NCBI GenBank assembly: GCA_003509065.1
Contig: DODG01000278.1
Span: forward strand, 1-6,043
Source: Acidobacteriota bacterium
GTDB lineage: Bacteria > Acidobacteriota > Vicinamibacteria > Vicinamibacterales > UBA823
Length of the DNA: 6,043 bases
Reading direction: 5' to 3'
The notes below the pieces were generated by a model. It did not search any database. It was not told where the DNA came from and worked only from the letters and a program-made list of their open reading frames with translations. The stretch's first letter is position 1. Every line of letters begins with the position of its first letter. Below are positions 5,933 to 6,043 of this stretch, in pieces. Position numbers and translations under genes: made by a program.

Positions 5933-6043
5933 GTGGTTAAGCTGAGGCTCGATATTTGGCTCGACGTAGCCTGTCTTTTTCGAACTAGATCTGAAGCACA
6001 ACGCGCCTGTAAAGGTGGAAAGGTAGACGTGAACGGGCAGCGT
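5933..6043 (+). CDS. S4-domain RNA-binding protein of the Hsp15/RqcP type, N-terminal part (runs off right edge)
   Basis: The last 37 codons encode a product beginning VVKLRLDIWLDVACLF and ending GGKVDVNGQR at the window edge. This is the S4 RNA-binding fold as in Hsp15 (HslR) and RqcP: R-L-D-x-W-L, then T-R-S-E-A-Q, then G-G-K-V-x-V-N-G. Those proteins bind 50S subunits carrying stalled peptidyl-tRNA and help rescue stalled translation. Whether this copy does so is inference; a small S4 protein of another subgroup is the main alternative. The start is uncertain. GTG 5933 fits the family N-terminus, while GTG 5909 would add eight residues (VPNENTDV) and the frame is open from 5879. Neither has a Shine-Dalgarno. 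It begins 62 bp after alaS with no terminator between, so co-transcription is plausible and would pair two translation genes. Confidence 0.8.
   Translation, partial: MVKLRLDIWLDVACLFRTRSEAQRACKGGKVDVNGQR

Noticed and set aside
5755..5940. 61-codon frame overlapping the end of alaS and the following gap
   Set aside because: Two thirds of it lies in a shifted frame of alaS, it has no ribosome site or recognisable content, and it overlaps the start of the S4 gene.

Overview
The window holds six genes, all chromosomal housekeeping or signalling genes. A divergent pair sits at the left: rsmE runs leftward off the edge, and a serine/threonine protein kinase runs rightward. A rightward series follows: ilvE, recX, alaS and the start of an S4-domain RNA-binding protein that runs off the right edge. 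Coding density is high, the longest gap is about 113 bp, and base composition looks even and roughly balanced. I see no tRNA, rRNA, insertion sequence, CRISPR array, prophage gene or toxin-antitoxin pair.

Organism: the proteins resemble, from memory, those of Acidobacteriota (Vicinamibacteria-like). The pointers are the kinase with a C-terminal CWHC...CPFC ribbon, the style of the IlvE N-terminus, the cysteine-rich insert in AlaS, and the form of the S4 protein (RLDIWLDVACLF). This is recognition without a search, so the phylum is a moderate-confidence inference.

Layout: 1-451 (-) RsmE, N-terminal 150 residues. 452-560 is a divergent control region with back-to-back promoters and a widely spaced perfect 8-bp inverted repeat. 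561-1526 (+) is a soluble Hanks-type kinase with a zinc ribbon. 1640-2602 (+) is the branched-chain aminotransferase; its start is set by a strong Shine-Dalgarno. 2651-3145 (+) is RecX. 3186-5870 (+) is full-length alanyl-tRNA synthetase. 5933-6043 (+) is the N-terminus of an Hsp15/RqcP-like S4 protein.

How the genes relate: rsmE (16S rRNA methylation), alaS (tRNA charging) and the S4 protein (ribosome-associated RNA binding) all serve translation. ilvE supplies Val/Leu/Ile, and recX tunes RecA. The kinase has no obvious target beside it. This is not a dedicated multi-gene system. I found no convincing undescribed system. The most interesting signal is regulatory: -10-like hexamers lie only 6-9 nt upstream of three start codons (rsmE, kinase, alaS), suggesting leaderless or nearly leaderless mRNAs, whereas ilvE has a classical Shine-Dalgarno.
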